Source: Robinsoniella peoriensis
Lineage (GTDB): Bacteria > Bacillota > Clostridia > Lachnospirales > Lachnospiraceae
Direction: 5' to 3' (one strand)
Assembly: GCF_042680125.1 (NCBI RefSeq)
Contig: NZ_JBHTNY010000001.1
Length of the DNA: 64,000 bases
Position numbers and translations under genes: made by a program. This document shows, one piece after another, positions 36,941 to 46,000 of the stretch. The notes under the pieces were generated by a model. That model was not told the origin of the DNA, searched no databases, and saw only the letters and a program-made list of their open reading frames with translations. Position 1 is the stretch's first letter. Each line of letters begins with the position of its first letter.

Positions 36941-38007
36941 TACTGATTCCCTCCTTGTGCAGCTAATTTTTTTGCGTCCTTTTTAGCAGTAAGATTTTTG
37001 AAGAATTTTTTAAATACCTCACTCTGCAGTGTAACAATGATAACAACTACAACGGCTTTGTAAACCGGCAGCTGGTCAGCAGATACATTCATTGCATAAA
37101 GTGTTGTAGTCAGAGCCTGAATGGTATAAGCACCAATTACGGATCCCATCAGACTGAACTTTCCGCCGCTCAAGATATTACCGCCAAGAGCAACAGCAAG
37201 AATAGCATCCATTTCCAGATTTAAACCAATATTATTTGCATCAGCAGAATAAATTCGACTGGATGCAGCAATTCCGGCAATTCCTGCAAGCAGACCACAC
37301 AGCACATAAGCAAGAAACTTAATCATTTTAGAATTGAGCCCCACCAGACGGGAAGCAGCTCCATTAATACCTACGCACTCAATATATAAGCCTAACGCTG
37401 TTTTCTTTAAAACAAGGTTGATTATGATGATTACAATAATTGCAATGAATATAGGTGTTGGAATTGGGCACTTGCCGATATATCCCCCTAATACCTTGTA
37501 AGATTCCACGCGGACATAAGTTATCTGTCCCTGGGTAATCAGCTGTGCAATACCTCTGCCTGCTGTATACAAGATCAATGTTGCAACCATAGGCTGTATA
37601 TTCAGATGTGCAACCAGAAAACCATTAAAGGATCCACAGATCATGGCTACAATTAATGCTGCCAGTATTGCAATAATCAAAGGATTCTGAAAAGTATTGG
37701 TGGAAACTTCGCCGCCGGACAGAATCTGGCAGCAGACAGCTCCTGCCACTGCCATGGTGGCCCCAACGCTGATATCCTGACCTCCGCTGGCTGCGGTAAC
37801 TAAAGTCATGCCGACTGCCAGAATTACCAGCTCTGACGCACGATTGATAACATCAATAATATATCCGTACAGTACACCGTTGTTAAGAGAAATTTTGAAG
37901 AAGCTGGGGGTTGTAATTACATTAACCAGTAATACAACCAGCAGACATACAATCGGCATGAACAGACGCATCCTGGTTACTTTTCTAAAGTCTATTTTCT
38001 GTTTCAT
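36940..38007 (-). CDS. Sugar ABC transporter permease, YtfT-like
   Basis: A 355-residue BPD_transp_2 permease. The ATG at 38005-38007 follows AGGAGGTGAGG; a TTG seven codons upstream is less likely. It has the family motifs GGQDISVGATMAVAG, NIQPMVATLILYTAGRGIAQL and NLEMDAILAVALGGNILSGG. It starts one base after the ATPase gene ends and overlaps the second permease. It forms the membrane channel with that protein. Confidence 0.88.
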   Translation of the reverse strand: MKQKIDFRKVTRMRLFMPIVCLLVVLLVNVITTPSFFKISLNNGVLYGYIIDVINRASELVILAVGMTLVTAASGGQDISVGATMAVAGAVCCQILSGGEVSTNTFQNPLIIAILAALIVAMICGSFNGFLVAHLNIQPMVATLILYTAGRGIAQLITQGQITYVRVESYKVLGGYIGKCPIPTPIFIAIIVIIIINLVLKKTALGLYIECVGINGAASRLVGLNSKMIKFLAYVLCGLLAGIAGIAASSRIYSADANNIGLNLEMDAILAVALGGNILSGGKFSLMGSVIGAYTIQALTTTLYAMNVSADQLPVYKAVVVVIIVTLQSEVFKKFFKNLTAKKDAKKLAAQGGNQ

Positions 38008-38008
38008 G

Positions 38009-39520
38009 TTATTCCTCACCTCCTGCAATTGCTTTCATAATACCTTCCTGTGTCATTTCATCCCCGCTGATCTCGCCTACTTTCTTACCATCTCTAAGTA
38101 CGCCCATGCGGGAACAGGTACGGATCATTTCTTCTACTTCTGAAGAAATAAATGTTACCGCCATTCCTTCATCTGCAAGTTTCAGTACCAGTTTCTGAAT
38201 CTCTGTCTTCGTTCCGATATCAATACCTCTTGTCGGTTCATCCAGAATCAGGAATTCCGGGTTGGTCAGAAGCCATCTGCCGATAATTACCTTCTGCTGG
38301 TTTCCTCCGGAGAGACTCTTGATCGGAGTTTCACGGCTTGCAGTCTTAACCTGGAGCATGTCAATGTATTTATCTGCGGCTTCTTCCATCTCTTTACGGC
38401 TCATTGGTTTAAACATGCCGCGTTTTGCCTGAAGAGCAATAATTATATTTTCACGTACCGATAAATCAGCAATGATTCCTTCCTTCTTACGATCCTCCGG
38501 CAGATATGCCATTCCAAGCTTCATTGCATCTATCGGAGCATGGATTTTGACTTCTTTTCCATTTACCATAAGTTTTCCGGAATCCGCTTTATCCGCACCA
38601 TAGATTGCCCTTACAAGTTCCGATCTTCCTGAGCCCAGCAGGCCTGTCAGTCCGATTACTTCACCTTTATGTATATCAATGTCAAACGGCTTGATTGTTC
38701 CCGTATGTCCCAGCTTCTCGGTACTGATTACCGGTACGCCTGCTTTTGCTTTTGACTGTTCCCGGTCTCCTTTGATATCAGCCAGATCATCAAAATCTTT
38801 ACCCATCATCTTTGCTACCAGCATAACCCGGGGAAGCTCTTTGACCTCATATTCTCCTACCAGTTCCCCATTTCGTAAAACGGTAATGCGGTCACATACC
38901 GCGTAAACCTGCTCCAGAAAATGTGTTACGAAGACGATGCCGACTCCTTCTCCTCTTAGCTTTCTCATTAGGATAAACAGCTTTTCAACCTCATCATCAT
39001 CCAGCGAAGATGTGGGTTCATCCAGTATCAGCACACGGCATTTCATGTCTACTGCACGGGCAATTGCGATCATCTGCTGTATCGCAATGGAACACTCTTC
39101 CAGTTTCTGTGATGGCGCTACCTGGATGTCCAGACTCTCCAGCAGTTTACCTGACATCTGGTTCATCTTGTTCCAATCGATAAGCCCCATTTTCCTGGGT
39201 TCCCTTCCAATGAAAAGATTTTCCGCTACGGATAAATTGGGACAGAGGTTTACTTCCTGGTATACCGTGCTGATCCCGTTATTCTGTGCATCCTGGGGAG
39301 AGTGGTTTTTGACTGGCTTGCCTTCCATCTTTACCTCTCCCTCATCAAATTCGTATACACCTGTCAATACTTTAATCAAGGTTGATTTTCCGGCACCGTT
39401 CTCACCCATCAGTGCATGGATTTCACCGGTTCTCAATGTAAAATCAACATTCTGCAATGCTTTTACGCCGGGAAAAGTCTTATAGATGCCACGCATAGTC
39501 AAAACTTCATTCTGCTTCAT
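38009..39520 (-). CDS. Sugar ABC transporter ATP-binding protein, YtfR-like
   Basis: This 503-residue ATPase contains two fused nucleotide-binding domains, as in RbsA/MglA/YtfR. The first has Walker A GENGAGKST, a degenerate signature (LEECSIAIQQM instead of LSGGQ) and Walker B VLILDEPTSSLD. The second has GLLGSGRSELV in place of a standard Walker A, a good signature (LSGGNQQK) and LILDEPTRGIDIG. This asymmetry is normal for sugar importers of the family. It is the first gene after the structured element separating it from the binding-protein gene. Confidence 0.9.
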   Translation of the reverse strand: MKQNEVLTMRGIYKTFPGVKALQNVDFTLRTGEIHALMGENGAGKSTLIKVLTGVYEFDEGEVKMEGKPVKNHSPQDAQNNGISTVYQEVNLCPNLSVAENLFIGREPRKMGLIDWNKMNQMSGKLLESLDIQVAPSQKLEECSIAIQQMIAIARAVDMKCRVLILDEPTSSLDDDEVEKLFILMRKLRGEGVGIVFVTHFLEQVYAVCDRITVLRNGELVGEYEVKELPRVMLVAKMMGKDFDDLADIKGDREQSKAKAGVPVISTEKLGHTGTIKPFDIDIHKGEVIGLTGLLGSGRSELVRAIYGADKADSGKLMVNGKEVKIHAPIDAMKLGMAYLPEDRKKEGIIADLSVRENIIIALQAKRGMFKPMSRKEMEEAADKYIDMLQVKTASRETPIKSLSGGNQQKVIIGRWLLTNPEFLILDEPTRGIDIGTKTEIQKLVLKLADEGMAVTFISSEVEEMIRTCSRMGVLRDGKKVGEISGDEMTQEGIMKAIAGGEE

Positions 39521-39559
39521 TCTTCCTCTACACCTGCTTTCCTATTACTGTTTTACATA

Positions 39560-39925
39560 AATCAAAAACCCCGCCGCAAGCGACAGGGTTTTTAACCCTC
39601 GCGGCAGTCGCCAAATGGATCCGCAAGCGCGTCCGATTGGCTCGTTGCTCGCGGAAATAAGGCGCAGCAGCTTATCCGTATTCCGAATTATTCTGCCACG
39701 CCCTGTGCTAGATCCTAGTGCCTCCCGGCGTAAATACGTCGATATATAGTGCTTGATATCTGCGTCAGGTGTGCGTCTGTGAATCGACGGCGCAGCGGGG
39801 CTGCGACTAGACTCGCAGACGTGCAACTGGCGTGGATAGCGGGTGCTATATAGTGGCGTATTTATGCCGGGAGGTACTGGTACCGCACCAGAACTTATCC
39901 TATGCAGTACCGGTCATGAATCCGC
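39560..39925 (-). repeat. GC-rich structured intergenic element with 154-base hairpin
   Basis: About 360 bases clearly richer in GC than the neighbouring genes. Bases 39721-39874 are self-complementary from end to end: CCTCCCGGCGTAAATACG at 39721-39738 faces CGTATTTATGCCGGGAGG at 39857-39874, the arms continue inwards with many G-U-compatible changes, and the centre is GCAGC-GGG-GCTGC (39792-39804). A smaller hairpin (GGTACTG with CAGTACC, about 39873-39915) flanks it on one side and further GC-rich repeats with the terminator on the other. It could be a mobile miniature element or a structured RNA controlling the operon. The open frame inside it has no ribosome site and is not called as a gene. 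Confidence 0.6.
39564..39593 (-). terminator. Internal terminator between binding protein and ATPase genes
   Basis: On the minus strand AAAAACCCTGTCGC-TTGC-GGCGGGGTTTTT forms a stable stem ending in TTTTT. Located inside the operon, it would let most transcripts stop after the binding protein, a common way to make more receptor than pump. Confidence 0.7.
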
Positions 39926-39937
39926 AATTTAAATTTT

Positions 39938-41092
39938 TTAGTATGCACGGCTATCAAGCACTTCCTGGGTCATAACAGTTACCGGATAATCGGTTCCGTC
40001 AACATTAATAGATGTTACTTCGCTTGGATTTGCAAAAATTTCTTCATCTACATACTGTTCTTTTTCTACATCTTCTCCTGCTTCCAGTTTCTGGATGATC
40101 TCTTCTACACGTGGTCCGTGTAATGGGTTACATTCGGTATTGCAAACGATTTTTCCAGATAAAGTATCTGTCAGACCTGCATTTGTTGAGTCAAAGGACA
40201 TTACCAGAATATCTCCGTCAACGCCTACTGTTTTACCAGCTGCTTCAATAGCATCAATTGCTCCAAATGCTTCATTATCATTTTCACAATATACTACATT
40301 GATGTTGTCGTACTGTTTCAGCATGGACTCCATAACTTCCTGTCCTTTTGCCTGTGTAAATTCACCAGTCTGAGCTGCCAGAAGGTTCCAGCCGTTTGCT
40401 TCTACTGCATCAGCAAGTCCTTTTGTACGTCCGATCTGTGCGGAAGCTCCGATTGTTCCCTGGATATCTACGATATTAATTTCTTTCATGCCTTTAGCAT
40501 CTGCATATGCTTTTAACCATGCGGAAGCTTTTTTACCTTCTAATTCAAAGTTAGAACCTACCCATGCTGTATACAGGCTGTCATCGGATACATCTACCAT
40601 ACGGTCAACAATGATTACCGGAATTGCTGCATCTTTTGCTTCCTGAAGTACTGTGTCCCATCCTGTTTCAGTTACCGGTGCCAGTACAATATAATCTACT
40701 TCCTGCTGGATAAAGTTACGGATTGCCGTAATCTGATTTTCCTGTTTTTGCTGTGCATCATCAAAGATCAGTTCATAACCGTTATCTTTGCTGAATGTTG
40801 ATTTCATTGATTCTGAGTTTGCTGTACGCCAGTCAGATTCTGCACCAACCTGTGAAAAACCAACTGTAACATTACCGCCCTCGTCGCTTCCTCCGTCTGT
40901 AGTATCTGCTGCTTCTGTTGTTGCTGCTGCTTCTGTCGTTGCTGCTTCTGTTGTTGCTGCTGCTTCTGTAGCTGCATCTGTCGCTGCTGCTGTTGCTGCC
41001 GCTTCTGTTTCTTTAGCACTGCTTCCGCATCCTGCTGCCATGGAAGCTACCATTGCTGTACAGATTAAAACGCTGATTACTTTTCTTTTCAT
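39938..41092 (-). CDS. Sugar ABC transporter substrate-binding lipoprotein, YtfQ-like
   Basis: The 384-residue lipoprotein starts after AAGGAGGATT and has a lipobox (MAAGC). A low-complexity Ala/Thr/Glu linker (about residues 27-65, repeats of AATTEA) follows. The Peripla_BP_4 domain runs from VGFSQVGAESDWR through APVTETGWDTVLQEAK to ECNPLHGPRVEEI. The linker probably spans the cell wall. It is the receptor for the YtfR/YtfT/YjfF-like importer encoded just downstream and the first gene of that operon. A TATGAT box near 41147-41152 (minus) with no good -35 suggests the promoter needs an activator, perhaps one of the YesN-type regulators. Confidence 0.9.
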   Translation of the reverse strand: MKRKVISVLICTAMVASMAAGCGSSAKETEAAATAAATDAATEAAATTEAATTEAAATTEAADTTDGGSDEGGNVTVGFSQVGAESDWRTANSESMKSTFSKDNGYELIFDDAQQKQENQITAIRNFIQQEVDYIVLAPVTETGWDTVLQEAKDAAIPVIIVDRMVDVSDDSLYTAWVGSNFELEGKKASAWLKAYADAKGMKEINIVDIQGTIGASAQIGRTKGLADAVEANGWNLLAAQTGEFTQAKGQEVMESMLKQYDNINVVYCENDNEAFGAIDAIEAAGKTVGVDGDILVMSFDSTNAGLTDTLSGKIVCNTECNPLHGPRVEEIIQKLEAGEDVEKEQYVDEEIFANPSEVTSINVDGTDYPVTVMTQEVLDSRAY

Positions 41093-41246
41093 TAATAAAT
41101 CCTCCTTAGATTATGTAAAAGTTGATTTCTTTAACCATCTTTATCATAGTCTATTTTGAAAAAATTTTATACGGACGGACTTTTGTGTTTTGTAATGTAT
41201 TTTTCGTATTATCTGATCTTCCTTTGGTTTTTGTAAGAAATTTTTT

Positions 41247-42899
41247 TTAAATGTTCGAAATTTTTTGAAGTAAATTTATTTCCGGTACTTTTTTTCCTCT
41301 CAACCGGTATTCCTTCGGCGAACATTTTTGAGTCTTTTTAAATATGTAATTAAAGTAATGGGAATCCTTATAACCGACCTGATATCCGATTTCGGAAGTC
41401 TTCTGGTTAGAGCACATCAGCAGCTCCTTTGCCTTATCCATGCGCACTTCTGTCAGGTATTCTACAAATGTCATTCCTGACTCCTGGCTGAATACCGAGC
41501 TGAAATAGCTGGGGCTCATATTCACATGAGATGCCAGTCTGTTCAGTGACATATCCTCCTGCATGTAATTTTCTGTAATATAAGACTTTGCCTTTAGCAG
41601 AATATCCGAATATTTACGCCCGGATGCGTTATCCCTCAGCAGAAGTACATTTTCCAAAAGTTCCCGTATATACTGCTTTGTAGTATCTAATCCCACAATA
41701 TGTTCGCTCAATCCTTTGATCTCGCCGCAATTTTCTACCAGTTCTTCTTTGCTCAGCTGAATTTCTTCCCCAAATGCGATTGCACTGAAATAGATATCCA
41801 TGCAGATATACTGACGCATCATTAAGGATTTCAGGTTGTCCTGACTGGTATTTCCAAAATACCCCTTTATAAAACTCTGCACCTCATCCAGTGTCCCATT
41901 TCGCAAAAACTGGCGGATCATTTTTCTGGAGTCCTCCACAGAATATATATTATACAGATCAATATCTGCAACAGCCCCGGGTATATAACTGTCCTCATAT
42001 ACTACCCTGTTCCAGTTTTCCACAAAGCGGCTTGAAAATATCTTGTCCGCTTCATTATAAGAAATTCTCAGTTCCCGAAGCCTTGATACCATCTTCCCCA
42101 CCCCTGCATAGTATTCCAGATTTTCATATCCACTGATCAGTTCCACCAGATAATGGCAGAACTCAGAAATCTTTTCATTTAATTCCTCACTGCTGTCACC
42201 CTTTATCAGGAAGGCCAGCCCCTCCGCACCTCTCTCATATACAAATACATGGCTTTGGGTTTCTACATATCTCTGGATTTTTTCCGAAACCTCCACTACT
42301 CCCTCGGAATATTCTGCCTCATGCTCCTTTTTCCGGATTTTGAACAGAATCATATTATATTTTTCCGCACTCAGCTCCATGCCCAGCTGACGCCCCTGTT
42401 CCAGCGCTGCAGACATTGGCACCTGTTCTGTTACAAGCATGGTGAAGAAACACTGTATATTTCTTCTTACATTTTCCTCCATCTCTTTTGAATACTTTTC
42501 CAGCAGCATACGTTCCTCCCGCTCTTTTTCAATAATTTCAGCTACCTCTTTTATTGCTACAAGCAGCCGCTTTGAGGATATTGGCTTCAGCAGATATTCC
42601 TGTACCCCCATTTTAATCGCTTCCTGGGCGTAGCCAAATTCACCGTATCCGCTTAATATGATGACTTTTGTATCCGGCAGATCACGAAGAACTGCCTTAC
42701 TCAATTCAAATCCGTCCATAAAGGGCATCTTAATATCTGTGATCAGAATATCCGGTTTGTTTTTTATGATCATCGGATAAGCCAATTCACCATCCGATGC
42801 TTCCCCTACAAAAGAAAGCCCTTCCTGTTCCCATTGGATACCTTTTTTGATACCGTTTCGAATTACAATTTCATCTTCTACTAAAAATACCTTGATCAT
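41247..42899 (-). CDS. YesN-type response regulator with AraC output domain
   Basis: A 550-residue paralogue located directly upstream of the sugar importer. The receiver has VEDE, ILITDIKMP and LLKPI; the AraC end reads GYKDSHYFNYIFKKTQKCSPKEYR. The ATG at 42897-42899 sits eight bases after GGGAG; a GTG three codons upstream overlaps that site. The gap of 154 bases to the binding-protein gene suggests it controls that promoter. Its own promoter carries a direct repeat spaced 21 bases, consistent with control by an AraC-type protein, possibly itself. Confidence 0.88.
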   Translation of the reverse strand: MIKVFLVEDEIVIRNGIKKGIQWEQEGLSFVGEASDGELAYPMIIKNKPDILITDIKMPFMDGFELSKAVLRDLPDTKVIILSGYGEFGYAQEAIKMGVQEYLLKPISSKRLLVAIKEVAEIIEKEREERMLLEKYSKEMEENVRRNIQCFFTMLVTEQVPMSAALEQGRQLGMELSAEKYNMILFKIRKKEHEAEYSEGVVEVSEKIQRYVETQSHVFVYERGAEGLAFLIKGDSSEELNEKISEFCHYLVELISGYENLEYYAGVGKMVSRLRELRISYNEADKIFSSRFVENWNRVVYEDSYIPGAVADIDLYNIYSVEDSRKMIRQFLRNGTLDEVQSFIKGYFGNTSQDNLKSLMMRQYICMDIYFSAIAFGEEIQLSKEELVENCGEIKGLSEHIVGLDTTKQYIRELLENVLLLRDNASGRKYSDILLKAKSYITENYMQEDMSLNRLASHVNMSPSYFSSVFSQESGMTFVEYLTEVRMDKAKELLMCSNQKTSEIGYQVGYKDSHYFNYIFKKTQKCSPKEYRLRGKKVPEINLLQKISNI

Positions 42900-42942
42900 A
42901 TTTGCCACTCCCTATTCATACTTTTTTTAATTATTCTTCTAT

Positions 42943-43006
42943 ATAATAGTAATGCCAAAAATAAATGGAAAAAGAAACGGGATTTCTTATTAATAAGGTG
43001 GGATTT
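42943..43006 (-). promoter_or_regulatory. Putative promoter with 21-base-spaced direct repeat
   Basis: On the minus strand TTTCCA (42966-42971) and TATTAT (42943-42948) have a 17-base spacer. Just upstream, AAATCCC occurs at 42979-42985 and 43000-43006, exactly 21 bases apart, as in tandem half-sites of AraC-type activators. Confidence 0.5.
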
Positions 43007-43034
43007 TTTATCGTTATAAAAACCGCTGTTCAGC

Positions 43035-43081
43035 AAAAGGATTTTAACCCCGAATCTAATACGGGATTAAAATCCTTTTTT
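43035..43081 (-). terminator. Terminator after the second GH127/GH146 gene
   Basis: AAAAGGATTTTAACCC (43035-43050) pairs with GGGATTAAAATCCTTTT (43063-43079). The T-run is present on both strands. Confidence 0.85.
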
Positions 43082-43087
43082 CATTTC

Positions 43088-46000
43088 CTATTTAATGGTT
43101 ATACTTTTGATTTTGGAATATGCTCCATAGACTTTCTTTCCATTAATGGTCCGGTAAGCCCTGATTTTTACATAGTATTTCTTACCACTCTTTAATCCTT
43201 TTACAGAAGCAGATACCACTTTTTGTTTCTTAACTGCCGCTTTTTTCTTGAATCCTTTGGATTTATACTGAGACATATAAACCTCGTATCCGGATGCCCC
43301 GCTTATTTTCTTCCAGCTGATATTTGCTCTGCCCTTTTTTGCGGACTTCACTTTTATGGATGGTACTTTTAGAAGAGATGCTTTCACGGCTGCACTGTTA
43401 GCACTGCTGTAAGCACCCTCGGATGCCACCGCCTGTACTTTATAATAATAAGTCTTTCCGGCAGTTACTTTGCGGTCCGTATATGCGGAGGAAGTAACCG
43501 TCTTGATTTTACGGTAACCGCTTTTTGCTTTTGTGGAGCGGTATAAATTGTATTTTACTGCTTTGGACGATTTACTCCAGCTTACTTTCACTTTTTCCGC
43601 ACCTGACTGAACTGCTTTTACTTTTCCCGGTGCTGCAAGCTTAACGGTTACCGTCATGGATGCTTTCACTCCTGATCCATCCTGTGCCACCACAGTGATT
43701 ACAGATTTTCCGGGCTCTTTTGCCAGGATACTATTTCCATTGACTGCCACTGATTTTGTATTGGAAGAACTGTATGTTACTTTTTTATTGCTTGCATTTT
43801 CCGGTGAAATCAGTGCCTGAAGTGCAAAGCTTTCTCCCACTGTTACTGTTTTCGATGTTGGATTCAACGCAATACCCTTAACCGGAACCGGCTTAGGTGC
43901 CGGAGCTTTTACGGTCACGGATAAGGATACTTTCACACCGGAACCATCTTCTGCCGAAACAGTTATGATGGCAGCTCCCGGTGCAGCCGCTGTTATTTTA
44001 TTTCCGCTTACCGCTGCAACTTTTTCATTATCCGACTGATACTTCAGACTCTTATTGGCTGCATTTTCCGGAAGCACTTTCACATCGATCAGGGTACTTT
44101 CACCTGTGATCATGGTTTTCTTGCTCCATCCGGGCAGAATCTGACTCACCAGCACTGCCTCTTCCACATTTTTTCTTTCAATTATAACTGTATACTCTTT
44201 TAAGGTCACATGATCCTCTGCATATACCCGCAGCGCAGCTTCTGTTTTGTCTCCCTCCAGTGTGATTTTCTGAAGTGCAGAATCATTGACAAGGATGTCA
44301 TTTATATAGAGCAGTCCATAGGTATCAGCCAGTTTAGCAGTAAATCCAACCTCCTGTGTCTCTTCTGGTACAGTAATCACACAGCTGTCTTCCTTCATTT
44401 CCACAATTCCCACATTGGGAGTCAGGGAAACCAGATATGCATTCTGGCTGTAACTGGTTGCAATATACATCTCTTCTACTAACCGGGCTGAAGCCTCATT
44501 TGCCGATCCTTCAAACTTCAGCGGCACTACATCATAAGTCTTCCGGGTGCCCGTTGCAGTATCATCTACCGTAATAGACTGTGCTTTTTTTACTGCATCT
44601 TCCGGGATTTCTATCTTCATTTCATAGACAGCATCTTTTCCGGAATAATTTAGTTTTTCATTGTAAATGACCAGATCCCCGGCTGTAATCTTTAATGTTT
44701 TTCCATTATCAATCTTTGCTAACTGGCATAAAATGTAGTTGGTCTTTTCTTTGTTGACAATCATCCGGTACGTGAAGAATCCACCCGGTACTGCATAACG
44801 TGTTGTCATACCATTTAACGCATTATCACTTCCCCCAACAGAACCTGCTCCATTGTTATCATCCAATTGGTGTATATTGTCGTTTTCATACTGTCCGTAA
44901 CCAGCCTTAATAACATCTATTTTTGCCTGGTTTGCACGGCCTTCTTCTTTTTGTTTTAATATAGCCGCCTGCTGATCCTCCGCACTGCTGTCTGCACCGG
45001 TAAAATACCAGTAGATTCCATACCGCTGTGTGTGCTGGAGATAATGGGTAGAGAAGGTCAGATCGTGATCCGTTCCTTCTAGTTTAAACGACAGCTTTCC
45101 GTCTTCTCCCACTGTCTTAACCAGATATTGATTTATATTTTCCATAAAATCATCTACCGTATATTTTTCAATATCTATGGTCTCTGTTCCCAGAACTGCT
45201 CTTTTTCCGTCTTTGGGGCTGGCTGATTCTGAACCGACTACTTTTGTCTTTGGAATAGAAACTGCTACTCCGCAGGTGGTCAGATCCATTTTATCATCTG
45301 TGCCAAGTTCTGCACTTAATACCACCGGACCATATTTAAATGCGAATGCTCTTTCATCATCCGGCAGTGTAAATGCCCTGACCTCCATTGGAAGCTGTAC
45401 ACTTACTGTGTCGCCGTCTTTCCATGTACGGTCAATGCAGAGATAACCTCCGGCAGTTTCTGCTTTCTGATCTACTCCATTCACTTTTACAACAGGCGTT
45501 CCCGCAACCCATGAGGGAACAGAAAGGCGTAAGTTCAAATCAGCCTTATCAGCTCCGTTTAATAAGGATATGGTAAATTCTGAGGTATCTGTCTCAGGGA
45601 TAGCCGTTTTCTGAGTCAGTTTTACATTCTTCTCATCCCAGGTTAATTCAGAACTCAGATACTGATTAACAAAAAGGGTATGATCTTTATAAAAATAAAT
45701 ACTGTCCCCAAGCTTTGTAAAATTCTCCATTCCGCTTCCTGTACAGCACCAGAACTGGTTATTATTGATATTGGTATCTGCATATACCTTGAAATATCCG
45801 GCTGCCATTGGCTGGAAATAGGTAGTCATCCCCGTTTCCGGATTTATGGAGGACATAATGGCATTCAGGAAAGTGTTCTCGTAATAATCGGAGTATTTTT
45901 TATTTCCTGTTATCTTGAATAATTCCCTGGTCATTTTAAGCATGTTGTAAGTATTGCAGGTCTCACAGTTACACTGGGTCCGCTCCGCATCCAGGATATT

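Noticed and set aside
39545..39826. A 93-residue minus-strand open frame
   Set aside because: It lies inside the GC-rich hairpin element, has no ribosome binding site and is an effect of the palindrome composition.
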